A stretch of 64,000 nucleotides of DNA from Chitinophagales bacterium (GTDB lineage: Bacteria; Bacteroidota; Bacteroidia; Chitinophagales; LD1). Below, one piece after another: positions 61,835 through 64,000 of the stretch. The stretch lies in NCBI GenBank assembly GCA_026129525.1, contig JAHCHW010000001.1, positions 672,461-736,460 on the forward strand, read 5' to 3'. Position numbers and translations under genes: made by a program. Position 1 is the stretch's first letter. Each line of letters begins with the position of its first letter. Under the pieces are notes generated by a model that did no database searches, was not told where the DNA came from, and saw nothing but the letters and a program-made list of their open reading frames with translations.

Positions 61835-63031
61835 ATGGATGTTTTTGTTGTAGATGCGCTTCGCACGCCTGTAGGAAAATTCAACGGCACCTTAAGCGGC
61901 ATTCGCCCCGATGATTTGGCGGCTTTGGTGCTCAAAAAATTAGTGGAACGAAATGCCGCGTGGTTACAACCCGGCATGATTGAAGAAGTGATTCTTGGCG
62001 CTGCCAACCAAAGCGGAGAAGACAACCGCAATGTGGCGCGCATGGCGGTGCTGCTTGCCGGTTTGCCGGTTCAAATAACCGGAGTTACTGTTAACCGTTT
62101 GTGCGCTTCGGGTTTGCAATCCATTGCCGATGCCTATCGCGCAGTAAAGTTGGGCGATGGCGATGTGTATGTAGCGGGCGGTGTGGAGAGCATGACACGT
62201 GCGCCCTATGTTCTTTCAAAAGCAACAAGTGCTTTCGACCGCGCACAGCAACTATTCGATACCTCCATCGGCTGGCGTTTTACCAACAAGCGGTTCGACA
62301 AAGAAATTACTTACAGCATGGGCGAAACAGCCGAAAACGTGGCAAAAAAATGGAACATCAGCCGCGAAGAGCAGGATGCTTTTGCTCATAACAGTCAGGT
62401 AAAATATCAGCAAGCGCACGAAGCCGGAAAGTTTAACGATGAAATGATTCCGGTGGAAATTGACAAAGGAAAAGGCGAGCGCATGTATTTTGAAAAAGAC
62501 GAACATCCGCGACTTACTTCCATAGCCGAACTCGCCAAACTGAAAACTGCTTTTATTAAAGACGGCACCGTTACAGCCGGCAACTCATCGGGCATTAACG
62601 ATGGCGCAGCCGCTACACTAATAGTAAGCGAAGAAGTAGTAAAGAAATACAAGCTAAAGCCCTTGGCACGAATTGTATCGGTGGCGGCTGCAGGAGTGGA
62701 ACCTGCTTACATGGGCATAGGTCCCGTGCCTGCAACATTAAAAGCGCTGAAACGCGCTGGCTTGCAGGTAAAAGATATTGACCTTGTTGAGTTGAACGAA
62801 GCCTTTGCTTCGCAATCGCTCGCCTGCATAAAAGAGTTAGGGTTAAACCCCGAAATGGTAAATGTAAACGGTGGCTCCATTGCCATCGGTCATCCGCTCG
62901 GTTGTTCGGGTTCGCGCATTAGTGCTACACTGCTGCACGAAATGAAACGGAGGGGAAATGTAAAATACGGACTCGCCACCATGTGCATTGGCGTAGGGCA
63001 GGGAATGGCTGTTGTGTACGAGAAAGTGTAA
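61835..63031 (+). CDS. Acetyl-CoA C-acyltransferase, 3-oxoadipyl-CoA thiolase-like
   Basis: A 398-residue thiolase with nucleophile Cys90 in VNRLCASGLQSI, GGSIAIGHPLGCSGSR with the catalytic His, and CIGVGQG with the second Cys. The string GEDNRNVARMA is typical of PcaF/PaaJ 3-oxoadipyl-CoA thiolases, so aromatic or phenylacetate degradation is possible, but general 3-ketoacyl-CoA thiolase activity cannot be excluded. No other aromatic-degradation gene is present. TruA begins 8 bp after the stop. Confidence 0.92.
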   Translation: MDVFVVDALRTPVGKFNGTLSGIRPDDLAALVLKKLVERNAAWLQPGMIEEVILGAANQSGEDNRNVARMAVLLAGLPVQITGVTVNRLCASGLQSIADAYRAVKLGDGDVYVAGGVESMTRAPYVLSKATSAFDRAQQLFDTSIGWRFTNKRFDKEITYSMGETAENVAKKWNISREEQDAFAHNSQVKYQQAHEAGKFNDEMIPVEIDKGKGERMYFEKDEHPRLTSIAELAKLKTAFIKDGTVTAGNSSGINDGAAATLIVSEEVVKKYKLKPLARIVSVAAAGVEPAYMGIGPVPATLKALKRAGLQVKDIDLVELNEAFASQSLACIKELGLNPEMVNVNGGSIAIGHPLGCSGSRISATLLHEMKRRGNVKYGLATMCIGVGQGMAVVYEKV

Positions 63032-63039
63032 AACCCGCC

Positions 63040-63867
63040 ATGCGCTACTTTCTGCATTTATGTTACGATGGCACCAACTACTGCGGCTGGCAGGTGCAGG
63101 CAAATGCGCCATCAGTACAACAAACCATTAACGAAGCACTGTTTAAACTGCTCGGGCACGAAATAAAATCAATGGGCTGCGGCAGAACCGATACCGGTGT
63201 ACACGCCAAAGATTTTTACATGCACTTCGATGCCGAAACCGAAATTGCCGATGTGCCCGATTTTCTTTTCCGCCTCAACTGCGTGTTGCCCGATGACATT
63301 TCCATTTACCGCATTATTCCGGTTAATGAAAAAGCACATACCCGCTTCGATGCCACCGAGCGCACCTACGAATACTTTCTGCATTTCGATAAATCTCCTT
63401 TCATCAAAAAATATTCGTTCTATCAGGGCTATTACAAAATTGATTGGCAGAAAGTAACGGAAGCCACCGCCTTTCTCGCAACCGTGCAGGATTTTACTTC
63501 GCTCTGCCTGCCCAGCGAAGATTTTAAAACCAACATCTGTTACATAAAAAAAGCGCAGTGGGATGTGTTGCCCGCACATCATTTAGCATTGAGCGCTTAT
63601 GATGAGTCAAAATTTTATCCCGCACTTACTTCATCATTTTCTCCTTCGAAGGATGAAGCATTGGTAAGATTTACCATTACCTCCAACCGCTTTCTCCGCG
63701 GCATGGTACGTAAAATTGTAGGCACGGTACTCATGATTGGCAAGGGAAAAATAAGTGTTGAAGAATTTAAAGAAACCGTAACCGAAAAGAAAGATTTCCG
63801 CGTGCATTATCTCGCACCGCCTAATGGATTGTTTCTTTCAAAAGTAATATACCCCTTTACGAGTTAA
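63040..63867 (+). CDS. truA: tRNA pseudouridine(38-40) synthase
   Basis: A 275-residue enzyme from the ATG at 63040 (MRYFLHLCYDGTNYCGWQVQ). Catalytic Asp is in MGCGRTDTGVHAKDF, followed by DATERTYEYFLHF and the C-terminal FLRGMVRKIVGTVLMIGKGK. It isomerises uridines in the tRNA anticodon arm. The frame is open 19 codons upstream inside the thiolase gene and is not used. Confidence 0.95.
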   Translation: MRYFLHLCYDGTNYCGWQVQANAPSVQQTINEALFKLLGHEIKSMGCGRTDTGVHAKDFYMHFDAETEIADVPDFLFRLNCVLPDDISIYRIIPVNEKAHTRFDATERTYEYFLHFDKSPFIKKYSFYQGYYKIDWQKVTEATAFLATVQDFTSLCLPSEDFKTNICYIKKAQWDVLPAHHLALSAYDESKFYPALTSSFSPSKDEALVRFTITSNRFLRGMVRKIVGTVLMIGKGKISVEEFKETVTEKKDFRVHYLAPPNGLFLSKVIYPFTS

Positions 63868-63933
63868 AACTTCTCCTCATCGCCCATAGGCTACTGCCCG
63901 CTGCCGCTGTTCACTACTCATTTCTTATCACTT

Positions 63934-63953
63934 GCCTTTGCCGGCAGGCAGGC
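63934..63953. repeat. GC-rich TGCCGGCAGGCAGG-type repeat after truA
   Basis: GCCTTTGCCGGCAGGCAGGC contains the 8-bp palindrome TGCCGGCA and a following GGCAGGC. Similar TGCCGGCAGGCAGG units are, from memory, common between Bacteroidota genes. The 133 bp after truA hold no gene. Confidence 0.35.
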
Positions 63954-64000
63954 TCATTATCCATCCCCTACCGCTGCTTCGCCATTTTCTTACTCTCCAC

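Noticed and set aside
61780..62043. 88-codon extension of the DUF4293 ORF
   Set aside because: It is antisense to the thiolase start. The true N-terminus with the first membrane helix begins at 61779.

Overview
The window comes from a member of the Bacteroidota, probably a gliding or environmental lineage close to the Chitinophagales/Cytophagales. The sequence-level reasons are a T9SS type-B sorted giant SprB-repeat protein, a GldA-type ABC ATPase, a TonB-dependent receptor with an N-terminal carboxypeptidase-regulatory-like domain, Bacteroidota-restricted families (DUF4293, DUF6427, DUF6922), no recognisable Shine-Dalgarno sequences, and candidate promoters of the TTG/TAnnTTTG type lying very close to start codons. 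I find no rRNA, tRNA, CRISPR array, prophage or transposase gene. The DNA is mostly tightly packed chromosomal genes, with small selfish-looking modules placed between and inside operons.

Layout. 1-9 kb: arsenate reductase, two SDR/FabG reductases around a possibly decayed gene, a steroid-5-alpha-reductase-like membrane enzyme, glycyl-tRNA synthetase, a cytochrome P450, an OprO/P-type porin behind an 11-bp-periodic repeat array, a small exported protein and GldA. 9-13 kb: one 1260-residue secreted SprB-repeat adhesin-like protein. 13-14 kb: AbiEii-type toxin with its DUF6922 partner. 14-20 kb: a tripartite RND efflux operon (adaptor, permease, TolC-like channel) interrupted by a GxxExxY gene flanked by inverted repeats and by a multi-hairpin element. 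20-27 kb: a likely phosphorus-scavenging locus on the minus strand: alkaline-phosphatase-superfamily enzyme, PhnZ-like HD diiron oxygenase, PhoD-like phosphatase, TonB-dependent receptor and a second PhoD-like phosphatase. 27-33 kb: YdeI-like protein, purQ with two membrane/secreted partners, a DUF1275 transporter-like protein, a lipocalin-like protein and a Usp-like protein. 33-40 kb: histidine kinase/response regulator pair and an Opp-type peptide importer without ATPase genes. 40-46 kb: TIGR01777 epimerase-like protein, a collagen-like/S74 surface protein, and an ECF sigma / anti-sigma-like / Spy-like stress operon. 46-54 kb: orphan transketolase C-half behind a RelE-type toxin-antitoxin pair, tandem secreted VWA proteins, scpA and recQ. 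54-64 kb: manC, a four-helix-bundle (S23) gene in its own inverted repeats, a methionine/glutamine aminotransferase and omega-amidase pair, an SGNH hydrolase, a UPF0175/DUF3368 toxin-antitoxin pair, isolated nuoN, DUF4293, a thiolase and truA.

The two most interesting themes are (i) the PhnZ-like oxygenase overlapping an AP-superfamily hydrolase next to a TonB receptor and two PhoD-like enzymes, which may be an undescribed organophosphorus (phosphonate plus phosphoester) uptake and degradation system, and (ii) single-gene cassettes (GxxExxY, S23), each bounded by its own family of about 35-40 bp inverted repeats, with an apparently gene-less copy of the first family at about 25.24 kb. The second theme looks like non-autonomous passenger elements. 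Both are inferences from reading the sequence; no database search or folding calculation was run.
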